Part shown: in pieces, positions 24,822-33,533 of the stretch | Numbering within the stretch: the first letter of the stretch is position 1 | Layout: every line of letters starts with the position of its first letter | DNA from: MPNO01 sp965200535 | Lineage (GTDB): Bacteria; Pseudomonadota; Alphaproteobacteria; MPNO01 | Assembly: GCA_965200535.1 (NCBI GenBank) | Contig: CBDAUF010000002.1 | Coordinates: forward strand, 1,178,001-1,242,000 | Length of the DNA stretch: 64,000 nucleotides | Direction: 5' to 3' | Notes under the pieces: generated by a model | Seen by the model: the letters and a program-made list of their open reading frames with translations, nothing else | Databases searched by the model: none | Told to the model about the DNA's origin: nothing | Position numbers and translations under genes: made by a program

Positions 24822-26017
24822 GCCGGCTCCCGCGCGCCGCCGAGGAGATCGAGGGCGGCGAGAGCGTAGATCTTCGTCGCCGCCTCGATGTCCCCCAAGG
24901 CAAGCGATTCGTCCGGCTGGTAGACCGGTTCTCCGCCGGGCCCGAAGATCACCGTCTCGCAGAGGTCGCCGAAGCTCGCCGTGTCGCCGAGCCAGGAACC
25001 GCCGACGAAGACGGGCGGGCGCCCCATCACCGTTTCCCACGCCGAGGCGAGGCAGCGGACGACCGGCGCATCGGTCGCGACCATGAAGGAGTTCTTGCGG
25101 TCGGCGACCGCGATCTCGACGGCGATCTCGGGGTCGCGCCGCCTGGCGCGGCCGACCGCCTCCTCCAGCAGCGCCCGGACTTCTTCCAGGGAGACCCCGG
25201 GCTGCGGCCGCGTATCCACCCGGATCGTGCAGCGGTCCGGGATCATCGACGGTCCGCCCGGGAAGAGCCCGCCGAAGATGCGGCCGACCGCGATGTACAG
25301 TTCCGGTCCGACGAGCGCCTTCATCTCGTCGTCGATCTCGGGGAAATGGCGGAGTTGCGAGATTTCGTCCACCACGGGCAGCATCTTCTCGATCGCGTTG
25401 ACCGCCAGGTCCTTGTGGCAGGTGTGCGCGGACCGGCCGATGGTCGAGATGTCGAAATAGTAACGCCCGCGGTGTGCCACGTAGATCTCCATCCCGGTCA
25501 GTTCGCCGAGGATGCAGTGGTCGAAGCCGTGGTTGCGGAACAGGTGGATGCTGCCGGTCTGGTCGCCCATGTGGTCGCAGACCGCGGCGAAGGTGATCCT
25601 GCCGGCGAAATCCGCACCGCTGTCGAGGATGGTCTTGATCGCGCCGACCTGGCAGGCGAGCCCGGCCTTCATGTCCATCACGCCGTGGCCGAAGACCCGG
25701 CCGTCCTCGACGGCGCCGTCGAACGGATCGCGGGTCCAGCCCTCGCACACCGGCTTGGTGTCGAGATGGCCGGTGAACAGGAGGTGGGGGCCGGGCCGGC
25801 CGCTGTCGATTTCCCACAGCGTGTTGGAGCGCCCGTCGAAGACCTCTTCGCGCCACACCCGGCCGACGCCGATCTCCCCGATATGCTGCTCCAGTTCGGC
25901 GGCGAGCCCCGCTTCCTTGCCGCATGTGCTGTCGGTCCGCACCAGCCTTTGCGCGATGTCGACCGAGAGCGCGGCGTCGAGCGCACCGGCAACGCGTTCC
26001 ACCAAGTCTGTCTGCAT
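24818..26017 (-). CDS. M20-family (ArgE/DapE-like) metallopeptidase homologue
   Basis: 399 residues from ATG 26017, with GGAGGCCC just upstream. M20 features: TGHLDTKP (first metal His and Asp), GHGVMDMKAG (bridging Asp), GELTG, the inserted dimerisation domain around GRSAHTCH, and a C-terminal WLGDTASFG. Family enzymes use two zinc ions to hydrolyse N-acyl amino acids or peptides. Oddly, the usual D-E-E segment that gives the catalytic general base reads V-C-D-H-M-G-D, so the normal Glu pair seems missing. It may have a changed mechanism or substrate. It precedes the amidase with a 4-base overlap. Confidence 0.8.
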   Translation of the reverse strand: MQTDLVERVAGALDAALSVDIAQRLVRTDSTCGKEAGLAAELEQHIGEIGVGRVWREEVFDGRSNTLWEIDSGRPGPHLLFTGHLDTKPVCEGWTRDPFDGAVEDGRVFGHGVMDMKAGLACQVGAIKTILDSGADFAGRITFAAVCDHMGDQTGSIHLFRNHGFDHCILGELTGMEIYVAHRGRYYFDISTIGRSAHTCHKDLAVNAIEKMLPVVDEISQLRHFPEIDDEMKALVGPELYIAVGRIFGGLFPGGPSMIPDRCTIRVDTRPQPGVSLEEVRALLEEAVGRARRRDPEIAVEIAVADRKNSFMVATDAPVVRCLASAWETVMGRPPVFVGGSWLGDTASFGDLCETVIFGPGGEPVYQPDESLALGDIEAATKIYALAALDLLGGAREPA

Positions 26018-26138
26018 CGTGGGCCTCCGTTGACGGTGCGAATTATGCGAAGCCGGCCGGGCAGAAGCCACCCGGTGCGTTGCATCTCCACATCCCCGCC
26101 GCTAGCGTTGGCAGCGCGCCGCAGGAGGGGCGCAGGCG

Positions 26139-27137
26139 ATGCGCTTCGGGATGACGACGATGGCGGTCGAGCCGCCGGACCGGTTCCGCCGACTGGTCGA
26201 GACCGCGGACCGGGGCGGGTGCGATTACCTCTGGGTCTGCGATTCGTCGCTCCATGCGCGCGATGTCTACAGCTACCTGACGATCGCCGCGCTCGAATCG
26301 ACGAGACTGCGGATCGGACCCAACTGCACCCATCCCTATACCCGCCACCCGGCGGTCAATCTCAACGCGATGGCGACGATCCACGAGCTGTCGGGCGGAC
26401 GCGGCATCATCGCCGTTGCCACCGGCGACCGCCCGGTCATGGAGCTCGGCTACCCGATGGCCAGGGTCGCCGTCGTCCGCGAGATGATCGAGACGATCCG
26501 CGCCCTCGAATCGGGCGAGACGGTGACGCGCAAGGGCGAGACCTTCACCCTCGCCGGGGCGCGGCTCTCCTTCAACCTGCCGGTGCGGCTGCCGCTCTAT
26601 CTCGCCGCGTCGGGGCCGCGGATGCTGCGCATGGGCGGGGCGCTCGCCGACGGGGTCCTCTTTCTCGCCGGTGTGAACGAGGCATGCATCCGCTACGCAC
26701 TGGAGCGGATCCGCGAGGGCGCCGAGGCGGCCGGCCGCGATCCGGGGGCGATCGACATCGGGTGCACGGTCTACGGGTCCCTTCAGGACGATGCGCCGGC
26801 GGCGCGCGCCCTGTGCCGTCCGATGGCCGCATGGTTCCCGCAGACCTCGCGCCAGTACGCCGAGATCGCCGGCGTGCCGGATGAGCGGATCGAGAACATC
26901 CGCGCTGCCTATGCCGGCGGGCATTTCGACCAGGCGAAGGCGGCGATGGACTTCGTCACCGACGACATGATCGACGCCTTCACCGTCGGCGGGCCGCCCG
27001 AGGTGTGGATCGACCGGCTGAACCGCATCGCCGGGCTCGGCGTCGAGCACATCAATGTCTTCCTTCTCGGACCCGACCGGGCGGCGATGGGCGAACGGCT
27101 GGTAGAAGAGGTGTTTCCGCATGTCGGAGGGAAGTGA
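26139..27137 (+). CDS. Luciferase-like (LLM) flavin-dependent oxidoreductase (copy 1)
   Basis: 332 residues, with GGAGG nine bases before ATG 26139. A bacterial-luciferase TIM barrel resembling F420- or FMN-dependent enzymes of the methylene-tetrahydromethanopterin reductase group: N-terminal MRFGMTTMAVEPPDRF, the TRLRIGPNCTHPYTRHP strand, LSGGRGIIAVATGD, and a C-terminal FTVGGPPEVWIDRLNRI. The acceptor and substrate cannot be named. The downstream alpha/beta hydrolase overlaps by 17 bases, so the two act together. It is divergent from the M20 peptidase gene, with 121 bases between starts. Confidence 0.85.
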   Translation: MRFGMTTMAVEPPDRFRRLVETADRGGCDYLWVCDSSLHARDVYSYLTIAALESTRLRIGPNCTHPYTRHPAVNLNAMATIHELSGGRGIIAVATGDRPVMELGYPMARVAVVREMIETIRALESGETVTRKGETFTLAGARLSFNLPVRLPLYLAASGPRMLRMGGALADGVLFLAGVNEACIRYALERIREGAEAAGRDPGAIDIGCTVYGSLQDDAPAARALCRPMAAWFPQTSRQYAEIAGVPDERIENIRAAYAGGHFDQAKAAMDFVTDDMIDAFTVGGPPEVWIDRLNRIAGLGVEHINVFLLGPDRAAMGERLVEEVFPHVGGK

Positions 27138-27939
27138 AATTCCGAAGGCTGTCGTCAACGGCGTCGCCCTCAACTACGGCGAATGGGGGACGGGGTATCC
27201 GCTGCTCCTGCTGATGGGTTTCGGCGACAGTCTGGCGGCGTGGTCGAGCCAGATCCCCGCCTTCTCCGCGAAGTTCCGCACCATCGCCCTCGACCACCGC
27301 GGCAGCGGCGAATCGGAGGCGCCGGCGGACGGCTACGCGATCTCCCAGTTCTCCGACGACGCGGTCGGCCTCCTCGACACTCTCGGGATCGAGCGGGCGC
27401 ATGTGCTGGGCTATTCGATGGGCGGGCGCGTCGGGCAGGACATGGCGGCGCGCTATCCCGACAGGGTCTCGGCCCTGGTCCTCGCCGCATCCGCCGCCAA
27501 GGCGAACCCGCTCAACATCTACAGCCTGCGGGCGTCGGCCTGGCTCTACGAGACCCACGGCCCGGAGGCGGCGGCGGCGTTCGGCCCGCTGATCTCGTTC
27601 ACCCACGCCTATTTCGAGGACCGGCTCGATGCGCTCACGGACGGGCTCGGCAAGCCGGCTTCCCACCCGATGCCGCTGCATGCCTATCGCGGGCACGTCC
27701 GCGCCATCGAGAACCACGACACGACCTCCGTGCTCGGCCGGATTGCCGCCCCGACGCTGGTGTTGATGGGCGACAAGGAATGGCTCAACCCGATGGAAGA
27801 TGCGCGGGTCCTCCTCGACGGGATACCCGATGCCCGGCTCAGCGTCCTCGAAGGCGGCGGGCACGGCTTCCTGTGGGAGATTCCCGACGCCTTCAACGAT
27901 GCGGTGATCGGGTTTCTCGACCCGCTGACGCCGCGATGA
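27121..27939 (+). CDS. Alpha/beta-fold hydrolase
   Basis: 272 residues. Typical alpha/beta hydrolase with LLLMGFGDSLAAW (oxyanion region), DHRGSGESEAP, the nucleophile elbow G-Y-S-M-G-G (Ser about residue 99), an acidic residue in LMGDKEWLN and the catalytic His in GGGHGFLWE (about residue 248). It should hydrolyse an ester or lactone, or cleave a C-C bond of a ring-fission product, in the cytosol. Its start lies inside the LLM gene, and an amidohydrolase follows 88 bases later; together they look like a degradation pathway of an oxidised compound (inference). Confidence 0.85.
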   Translation: MSEGSEIPKAVVNGVALNYGEWGTGYPLLLLMGFGDSLAAWSSQIPAFSAKFRTIALDHRGSGESEAPADGYAISQFSDDAVGLLDTLGIERAHVLGYSMGGRVGQDMAARYPDRVSALVLAASAAKANPLNIYSLRASAWLYETHGPEAAAAFGPLISFTHAYFEDRLDALTDGLGKPASHPMPLHAYRGHVRAIENHDTTSVLGRIAAPTLVLMGDKEWLNPMEDARVLLDGIPDARLSVLEGGGHGFLWEIPDAFNDAVIGFLDPLTPR

Positions 27940-28027
27940 TCCGTATCCCCCGGGGGGCGCCGGCTTGTCCGCCCCGCCGCGGGATGCGAGGTTTCCGGCG
28001 TCGAGGAAAACCACAGGGAAGCGCGGC

Positions 28028-29095
28028 ATGACCAGACATCCATTTCCGGTTTTCGACGGCGACGGGCATGTGCTCGAGGACGATGACGAGCTTCTTCAGC
28101 ACTACGAAGGCCGTTTCCAGAACATGCGGATGCAGCGGACGTTCGGCATCTGGCCGAGCCTCGACGGTTGGTCGCGCGGGGTGATCAACAGCACCGAGGA
28201 CGCGGGCCGCAAGTATTTCCATACCAACGCCGATGTCTGGCGCGAGATGGTCGAACTGATCGGGCTGGACGGCACCGTGCTCTACCCGACGGCCGGCCTC
28301 GCCTGCGGGCTGATTTCGGACGTCGAGTGGGCGGTGGCGACTGCAACCGCCTACAACAACTGGCTCGAGGCCCGTTACACCAGCCAGGACGAGCGGTTCT
28401 ACGGCGCCGGCATGCTGGCGGTGCAGGATCCGCAGGCCGCGGCGGCCGAGATCGCGCGGTGCAAGACCGAGAGAGTTCGCTTCCCCGCCTGCGTGCTGCC
28501 CTCGATGACGGTCCTCGGAAAGACCTACGGCGACGACTTCTTCGCGCCCATCTTCGAGGCGGCGGAGAAGCACCGGATGCCGCTCGCCATCCACGGCGCG
28601 CCGAGCCGCGGGCTCGGCTTCGACCATTTCAACGAGTTCGTGAAGGTGCACGCCCTGGAACATCCGTTCCCCCTGATGATCCAGCTCACCGACATCGTTT
28701 TCTCGGGCGTCTTCGACCGCTATCCGGGGCTGCGCATCGCATTTCTGGAGGGCGGCTGCACCTGGGTGCCGTTCATGATGGATCGGCTCGACTACGAATA
28801 CGACTCGATCTTCGGCGTTGCCGCCCGCGGCCGCCTCGCCAAGCGCCCGTCGGATTATCTTCGGGAGGGCGACAATTTCTGGGTGTCGATGGAACTCGGC
28901 GAGCGCGGCCTGAAATATACGCTGGACGCGATCGGCTCGGAACGGATCCTCTACGCCTCCGACTACCCGCACGAGCCGACGGAGGAAGACCTGACGACCG
29001 AACTCCCGGAATTCATCGCCTCCAACGACTACAGCGAGGGGGTGAAGCGGAACCTGCTGTACAACAACATGATCAGCTTTTATCGACTCGACTGA
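28028..29095 (+). CDS. TIM-barrel amidohydrolase (amidohydrolase_2 / ACMSD-like, copy 1)
   Basis: 355 residues from ATG 28028. The start fits the DGDGHVLED strand, where the family has its first metal-binding His; LAIHGAPS (second His), FLEGGCTWVP and YASDYPHEP (metal or catalytic Asp) follow in the expected order. Family members decarboxylate or hydrolyse aromatic acids and related compounds, for example ACMSD-type enzymes. It lies after the alpha/beta hydrolase and converges on the Rieske subunit genes 20 bases away. It is a paralogue of the gene at 52539, with which it shares layout but moderate similarity. The substrate is unknown. Confidence 0.83.
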   Translation: MTRHPFPVFDGDGHVLEDDDELLQHYEGRFQNMRMQRTFGIWPSLDGWSRGVINSTEDAGRKYFHTNADVWREMVELIGLDGTVLYPTAGLACGLISDVEWAVATATAYNNWLEARYTSQDERFYGAGMLAVQDPQAAAAEIARCKTERVRFPACVLPSMTVLGKTYGDDFFAPIFEAAEKHRMPLAIHGAPSRGLGFDHFNEFVKVHALEHPFPLMIQLTDIVFSGVFDRYPGLRIAFLEGGCTWVPFMMDRLDYEYDSIFGVAARGRLAKRPSDYLREGDNFWVSMELGERGLKYTLDAIGSERILYASDYPHEPTEEDLTTELPEFIASNDYSEGVKRNLLYNNMISFYRLD

Positions 29096-29114
29096 ACCGG
29101 GTCTTTCCCGCCGG

Positions 29115-29597
29115 TCAGAGCGGCACGGCGAGCAGATTGTCGATCGCGAACGTGTCGGCGACGACGATCTTCTTGCGAAAGCGGGGGCCGTCGGCCTCGA
29201 AGACGATCTCGTCCTCGTACCGGCCGGTCGAATAGATCCGGGTCTCCCCCTCCTCGGTGGAATGAAGCACGAGGTAGCTCGCCGCGGCCGCGAACGCCCC
29301 GCCGTCCGCGGTGCGGATGCGGATGCGGACATTGGCGATCAGGTGGCGGATGTGCAGGAACGGGTAGGTGAGGGTGTCCCTGAGCACGGCGACGCGGTCC
29401 TCCACCGCGCCCCGCGAATCGCAGAAGATCAGCGCGCCCGGCAGGCCGAGATCGCGGTTCTCGCGCGACTGGACCTCGTAATGGCAGGTTTCGCAAAAGA
29501 AGCCCGGCCATTCCTCGAACCGGCGGTCGTCGAGGCAGGCGGCGTAGTCGCTGTAAAGGTCGAGGATGGCGAGGAACCGGCTGTTCTCATCCGTCAT
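29115..29597 (-). CDS. Ring-hydroxylating oxygenase beta (small) subunit
   Basis: 160 residues from ATG 29597, overlapping the alpha-subunit gene by 11 bases. It shows the cystatin/NTF2-like fold of aromatic-ring dioxygenase small subunits: FLAILDLYSDYAACLDDRRFEEWPGFF, HLIANVRIR, and a C-terminal FRKKIVVADTFAIDNLLAVPL ending on the family's usual aliphatic tail. The beta subunit is structural and stabilises the oxygenase alpha subunit. No ferredoxin or reductase gene lies next to the pair. It converges on the amidohydrolase gene. Confidence 0.85.
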   Translation of the reverse strand: MTDENSRFLAILDLYSDYAACLDDRRFEEWPGFFCETCHYEVQSRENRDLGLPGALIFCDSRGAVEDRVAVLRDTLTYPFLHIRHLIANVRIRIRTADGGAFAAAASYLVLHSTEEGETRIYSTGRYEDEIVFEADGPRFRKKIVVADTFAIDNLLAVPL

Positions 29598-30888
29598 GGC
29601 CGGCCCCGCCATGGTTGCCGGCCGCCGCATCGAAACCCACCGCCTTTCGGTAATACCGCCAGAACCCGCGGATGCCGACTTCCTGCGAGAGGGTATCCTG
29701 ATCCCTGACCGGACCGCGCCCGCCCATTTCGATGAACGAATGTTCGCCGACCTGGGTGCGCGTCCCCTGCTGGACCAGCCGCGCCGCCTCCCCGTCCTCC
29801 ATCGAGATATAGCCCGCCGGGCCGATCATGTTGGCGAGGCGGAGCTTGTCCTCGTACTCGCCGGCGCCGGCGTCCTGGTAGCCGAAATAGGTCCAGTAGA
29901 TCTCGAACTTCTCCGGTCCCTTGGGGCGCACGTGGCGGATCTGGAAGGCGTTGTCGACCTGGGCCACGACCAGCGACGGGAACACCGAGAGGATCACCGT
30001 CGTGGTGTTGTCGCCGAGCGATTTCTCGGTCCCGATGATGCGCGGATCCTTGAGCGCGTAATCCGGGCGGTATTTCGAGTTGGTCTTGTACTGTTCGACC
30101 AGCAGCGCATGGTCTTTCGCATCGTCCGGGTCGGTCTCGACGTGGATGCAGTTGTTCTTGCCGTCCGCGTCGAGAGAGCACCCGCCCGACATCGCCGGGG
30201 TCTGGATGCCGAAGCTGACGTGGAACAGGTGCAGGAGCGGCGCGTGGTACGGGTCGCGCGTGTTCTCCGCGTAGAGCTTCCAGTTGGCTTCCACGGCCTG
30301 CCGGTAGTAGCCGAGAATGCGCATCGGCCGGCTGGTGATGCGCTCGATGTGGCGCACCGCGGCCGGGCCGAGATAGTCCTCGAGCGGCGGCGGATCGTCC
30401 GCGAAGGTGGCGAAGATCAGCCCGCGGAACGAGGCGGTTCTCAGCTTTCGCATGCCGCGCCCGGCGATCGCGAAATCGCCCGGCATACCGCCCTTGCCTT
30501 TGACCCCCTTCTGCTGCGGCACCGCGAGCAGATTGCCGGCGTGGTCGTAGCACCACATGTGATAGGGGCAGTTGAACTGCGCCGCATTGCCGCGCACCCG
30601 GGTGACCACCTGCGCGCCGCGGTGGGCGCAGCGGTTCTCGAACGCGTGAATGGCGCCGTCCTTGCCGCGCACCGCCACCACGCGGCGCTCGCCGAAATAG
30701 GTCGTGGTGTAGTCGCCCTCGTTCGGGATCTCGAGTTCGAGCGCGAGATACTGCCAATGCGCGCCGGCGAACACGGTCTCCAGTTCGATGTCGTAGAGCG
30801 CGCGGTCGTTGAAGACCTCGAACGGCACCCGGCTGCCGTCGTCGGCCGTCCACAGAATGTCGAGCCCGGTGCGGCGGGGCGCAGTCAT
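29587..30888 (-). CDS. Rieske non-heme iron ring-hydroxylating oxygenase, alpha subunit
   Basis: 433 residues. The Rieske [2Fe-2S] motif is CAHRG (Cys87, His89) with CPYHMW (Cys107, His110). The catalytic domain has the mononuclear-iron ligands in the stretch ENTRDPYHAPLLH (Asp-x2-His-x4-His pattern, about residues 210-222). The enzyme adds oxygen to an aromatic ring using electrons from a ferredoxin or reductase, which must be encoded elsewhere. The substrate is unknown; it resembles the salicylate/benzoate group from memory. It starts at ATG 30888 with GGAGG upstream and directly precedes the beta subunit. Confidence 0.9.
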   Translation of the reverse strand: MTAPRRTGLDILWTADDGSRVPFEVFNDRALYDIELETVFAGAHWQYLALELEIPNEGDYTTTYFGERRVVAVRGKDGAIHAFENRCAHRGAQVVTRVRGNAAQFNCPYHMWCYDHAGNLLAVPQQKGVKGKGGMPGDFAIAGRGMRKLRTASFRGLIFATFADDPPPLEDYLGPAAVRHIERITSRPMRILGYYRQAVEANWKLYAENTRDPYHAPLLHLFHVSFGIQTPAMSGGCSLDADGKNNCIHVETDPDDAKDHALLVEQYKTNSKYRPDYALKDPRIIGTEKSLGDNTTTVILSVFPSLVVAQVDNAFQIRHVRPKGPEKFEIYWTYFGYQDAGAGEYEDKLRLANMIGPAGYISMEDGEAARLVQQGTRTQVGEHSFIEMGGRGPVRDQDTLSQEVGIRGFWRYYRKAVGFDAAAGNHGGAGHDG

Positions 30889-30957
30889 CGTCGGTCCTCC
30901 TGCGGGTGGAGCGCTCCCATGGTGGCGGGATTCGAACGGGCGCGCAATGCGGCGGCT

Positions 30958-31473
30958 CTACCCGGCTTCTTCAGCGGAACTCGCGCCCGGCCTCGAGAGC
31001 CGCGGTCCAGCGGCATTTCGGAAACCCCTACAGCCCAGGAAGAAACTGTGGTCTTCGCTATTCTGGCGAACGATCGTCGGATATCCGCAACGCGGGCATT
31101 CGGTCCTGCCGGCCGGCGGCCGCGGGTGAGGAGGCGCGGGAGGCGGCTTCGCCCCGTCTTCCGCGCAGGGCGCGCAACAATTGGTGCCCGGCATCGCTTC
31201 GAGCCGCGGCAAAGGGATGGGGCAGCCGCATATCTGACACGGGGTCATCCTCGCCGGATCGACCAGGACCCGTCCCGCGTCGTCCTTGATTCGGATCTCC
31301 CTGTTGCCGCATTCGCGGCACCGCAGCCTGCCGTAGAGCTGTCCGATCGAGTTTGTCGAGATCGGTCGATCGAGATGCGCTTCCAGGGACGCCCGGCCGC
31401 TCGCCGCCTGTCGATCGCACCGGGTGCACTCCAGGATAACGGTGTCGAGCGTTTTCGCCCCCGCCACGCCCAT
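30958..31473 (-). CDS. Small protein with three zinc-ribbon-like cysteine clusters
   Basis: Up to 171 residues. I give the ATG at 31473, but the GTG at 31467 has better spacing (7 bases) to GGAAGG. The cysteines are paired: C-T-R-C near residue 16 with C-R-E-C-G near 52 (first ribbon), C-Q-I-C-G-C-P-I-P with C-C-A-P-C (second, DksA/TraR-like), and C-P-R-C-G with C-R (third, like topoisomerase C4 fingers). No catalytic domain is present. This suggests a nucleic-acid- or polymerase-binding protein, but the family is not recognised. The frame stays open further upstream; that extension runs antisense to the TRAP genes and is ignored. Confidence 0.65.
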   Translation of the reverse strand: MGVAGAKTLDTVILECTRCDRQAASGRASLEAHLDRPISTNSIGQLYGRLRCRECGNREIRIKDDAGRVLVDPARMTPCQICGCPIPLPRLEAMPGTNCCAPCAEDGAKPPPAPPHPRPPAGRTECPRCGYPTIVRQNSEDHSFFLGCRGFRNAAGPRLSRPGASSAEEAG

Positions 31474-31609
31474 CCCTTCCGTTCGCCGCCGCCGGGCGCA
31501 GAGCCGGGCGCTTCGGCAGCCCCGCACCGCGCGAATTGTCGGGGCTTCGGACGGTCCTGTCGAGGTCCGGGCGGGTACGCGGAACGGCCGCCCCGGATGC
31601 TTCGCCGGT

Positions 31610-31637
31610 TTGCGGACCTGCAAGGCGACCGTATAGA
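31610..31637 (+). promoter_or_regulatory. Candidate promoter of TRAP operon 2
   Basis: -35 TTGCGG (31610-31615), 16-base spacer, -10 TATAGA (31632-31637), about 98 bases before the dctP start. The 260-base gap between 31474 and 31734 holds no gene that I can see. Confidence 0.35.
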
Positions 31638-31734
31638 CTGCGCCGATTCGTTTCGGCGAAATTCCCCTGGGCGGGACAAGCGGAAACAACCGGCTCTGGC
31701 CGTCAGGGTTCGGGTTACAGGGAGAGCCAGACCG

Positions 31735-32820
31735 ATGAAAAGCATTACCAGACGCGCACTGGGCGCCTCTGCCGCGGCGTTGCTCGGGGTCGCTGCCGTC
31801 GGCGCGACGTCCGCGAGCGCTGCCACCATCAATATCCGCATCGCCTCCGGCCACCCGCCGACAGTGGTCTATGCGGGGCTGATGAAGAACTTTTTCCAGC
31901 CGGAGTTGAAGAAAGCCATCGAGGCGAAGACCGAGCACAAGGTCAACTTCATCGAGGGCTACAGCGGTTCCATCGTGAAGGTTTTCGACACCCTCGAAGG
32001 GGTGCAGAACGGCGTCGTCGATATCGGCGGCTTCTGCTACTGCTTCGAAGCGTCCAAGCTGCCGATGCACGCCTTCCAGATCATGCTGCCCTTCGGCACC
32101 ATGGACCCGGTCCAGAGCGTTGCCGCCGCCGCCGACATCTACAAGCAGTTCCCGAGCCTCGAGAAGCGGTTCCAAGACTTCAACCAGACCCTGATCGCCA
32201 TCATCGGCGACGGCGGGTACAACCTCGGCACGCAGTTCGCGTGGAAGAAGCTCGATGACCTCAAGGGTCGAAAGATCCTCGGCGCCGGGCTCAACCTCAA
32301 CTGGATGAAGCAGGCCGGCATCGGCATCGTTCCGGTCACCGACGGCCTGCCGGGCTGGTATCAGAAGCTCAAGACCGGCGTCGCCGAGGGCGGCATCATG
32401 TTCCCGAGCGCCTGGGGCAAGACCTTCGGGCTGTGGGAGGTCGGCAAGTTCTACACTACCATCGGGTTCGGCTCGATCACCTGGCACGGGCTGACGGTGA
32501 ACAACCGGTTCTGGTCGCGGCTGCCGGCGGAGGTGAAGCCCATCGTCCAGGAAGTCGCCGACCGTTTCGAGATCAAGACCGGTACGGCGAACAAGGTGGG
32601 CTACGAGAAGGACATGGCGTGGCTGCGCAAGAACATCACGGTGTCCGACCTGCCAGCCGACGTCCGGCTCGCGTGGGCGAAGGGTCTGGCGCACTGGCCG
32701 CAGAAGCACGCCGACGAGCTCGAGAAGAAGGGCTTCCCGGCCAAGAAGATCCTGAACGCCTATCTCGCCGCGGCGGAGAAGCAGGGGTACAAGTGGCCGG
32801 TCCGCTACGTCATCAAGTAG
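31735..32820 (+). CDS. TRAP transporter solute-binding protein, DctP family (copy 2)
   Basis: 361 residues from ATG 31735, with GGAGA about 9 bases upstream. The signal peptide is unusually Ala-rich, with an R-R start (SITRRALGASAAALLGVAAVG, cleavage near SASA-A at 29-30), so twin-arginine export is possible but the motif is incomplete. The mature part is a DctP fold. It shares with the first DctP the order of motifs, including C-x-C-F-E (CYCFEA), the FIEGY strand and GAGLNLNWMK. This is the first gene of a complete dctP-dctQ-dctM operon. The solute is unknown. Confidence 0.9.
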   Translation: MKSITRRALGASAAALLGVAAVGATSASAATINIRIASGHPPTVVYAGLMKNFFQPELKKAIEAKTEHKVNFIEGYSGSIVKVFDTLEGVQNGVVDIGGFCYCFEASKLPMHAFQIMLPFGTMDPVQSVAAAADIYKQFPSLEKRFQDFNQTLIAIIGDGGYNLGTQFAWKKLDDLKGRKILGAGLNLNWMKQAGIGIVPVTDGLPGWYQKLKTGVAEGGIMFPSAWGKTFGLWEVGKFYTTIGFGSITWHGLTVNNRFWSRLPAEVKPIVQEVADRFEIKTGTANKVGYEKDMAWLRKNITVSDLPADVRLAWAKGLAHWPQKHADELEKKGFPAKKILNAYLAAAEKQGYKWPVRYVIK

Positions 32821-32865
32821 GGGCGGTTCCGGCAACGCGGTCCGGGTTCTGATCCGAACGGTCCT

Positions 32866-32900
32866 GCCGGCCGGATGCCCCGAAAGGGTGTCCGGCCGGC
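32866..32900 (+). terminator. Strong hairpin between dctP and dctQ (copy 2)
   Basis: GCCGGCCGGA (32866-32875) pairs perfectly with TCCGGCCGGC (32891-32900), with a further CCC/GGG pairing inside the loop. No T-run follows. Placed between the binding protein and the permease genes it probably acts as an attenuator or stability element giving excess DctP. Confidence 0.5.
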
Positions 32901-32978
32901 GGGCCCCCGCTCGTCAGGACCGCCGCGCCCGCCGTCTCCGACGACAACGATAACGCCCCCGCCCGACGGAACGCCGGC

Positions 32979-33503
32979 ATGAACCTCGTCACGCTCACCG
33001 ACCGCGTGTCCAAGACCCTGATGGTTCTGGCGGCGGTCTGGGCCTTCGCGCTGGTGTTCCTGGTTCTCGGCGACATCGTCGGCCGGGGCGCGTTCGACCG
33101 GCCGATCTACGGCACGGTGGAAATGGTCAGCGCATCGGTCGTGATCATCGTCTTTCTGCAGGCGGGCTATGCGATTCGCAGCCGCTCGATGCTGCGGGCC
33201 GATTTTCTGGTGACCCATCTGCCGGACAAGGTCCAGCGGGGTTTGCTGGCGTTCGGCTACCTGCTGGGCGCCGCGTTCTTCCTGATGATCATCACCGGCG
33301 GATGGGAGGAGAGCATCCGCTCCTTCGTCGACGGCGAGTTCGAGGGCGAGGGCGCGCTGCGGGTTCCGTCCTGGCCTGCGCGCTGGACCGTGCTGGCCGG
33401 CAGTGCGCTCGCCCTGATCAACTATTGCGTGATGGCGTATCTCGACGTGTTCAGGCCGGACCTGGCGGAGTCCGAAACGGCGGCCGGGGCGCCGCAGCTG
33501 TAG
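32979..33503 (+). CDS. TRAP transporter small permease, DctQ family (copy 2)
   Basis: 174 residues with four hydrophobic helices (about 13-35, 46-64, 85-108 and 130-150), the DctQ topology; the LGDIVGRGAFDRPIYGTVEMV segment after the first helix is characteristic. It docks the binding protein onto DctM in the inner membrane. It lies 158 bases after dctP, with the hairpin in that gap, and 30 bases before dctM. It resembles the first DctQ at 4106 in motif order (IGRELFDTPFLGTHEIV there). Confidence 0.85.
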   Translation: MNLVTLTDRVSKTLMVLAAVWAFALVFLVLGDIVGRGAFDRPIYGTVEMVSASVVIIVFLQAGYAIRSRSMLRADFLVTHLPDKVQRGLLAFGYLLGAAFFLMIITGGWEESIRSFVDGEFEGEGALRVPSWPARWTVLAGSALALINYCVMAYLDVFRPDLAESETAAGAPQL

Positions 33504-33533
33504 CGGCGCAAATCGGTACGGGGAACGGGGACG

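Noticed and set aside
30918..30945. tRNA T-arm-like sequence (TTCGAATCCCGCC on the minus strand) between the Rieske and zinc-ribbon genes.
   Set aside because: The flanking bases do not pair into a T stem and no other tRNA arms are present; it is probably chance.
29566..31734. Upstream extension of the dctP copy 2 frame over the Rieske genes.
   Set aside because: Antisense shadow; the signal peptide and ribosome site place the start at 31735.
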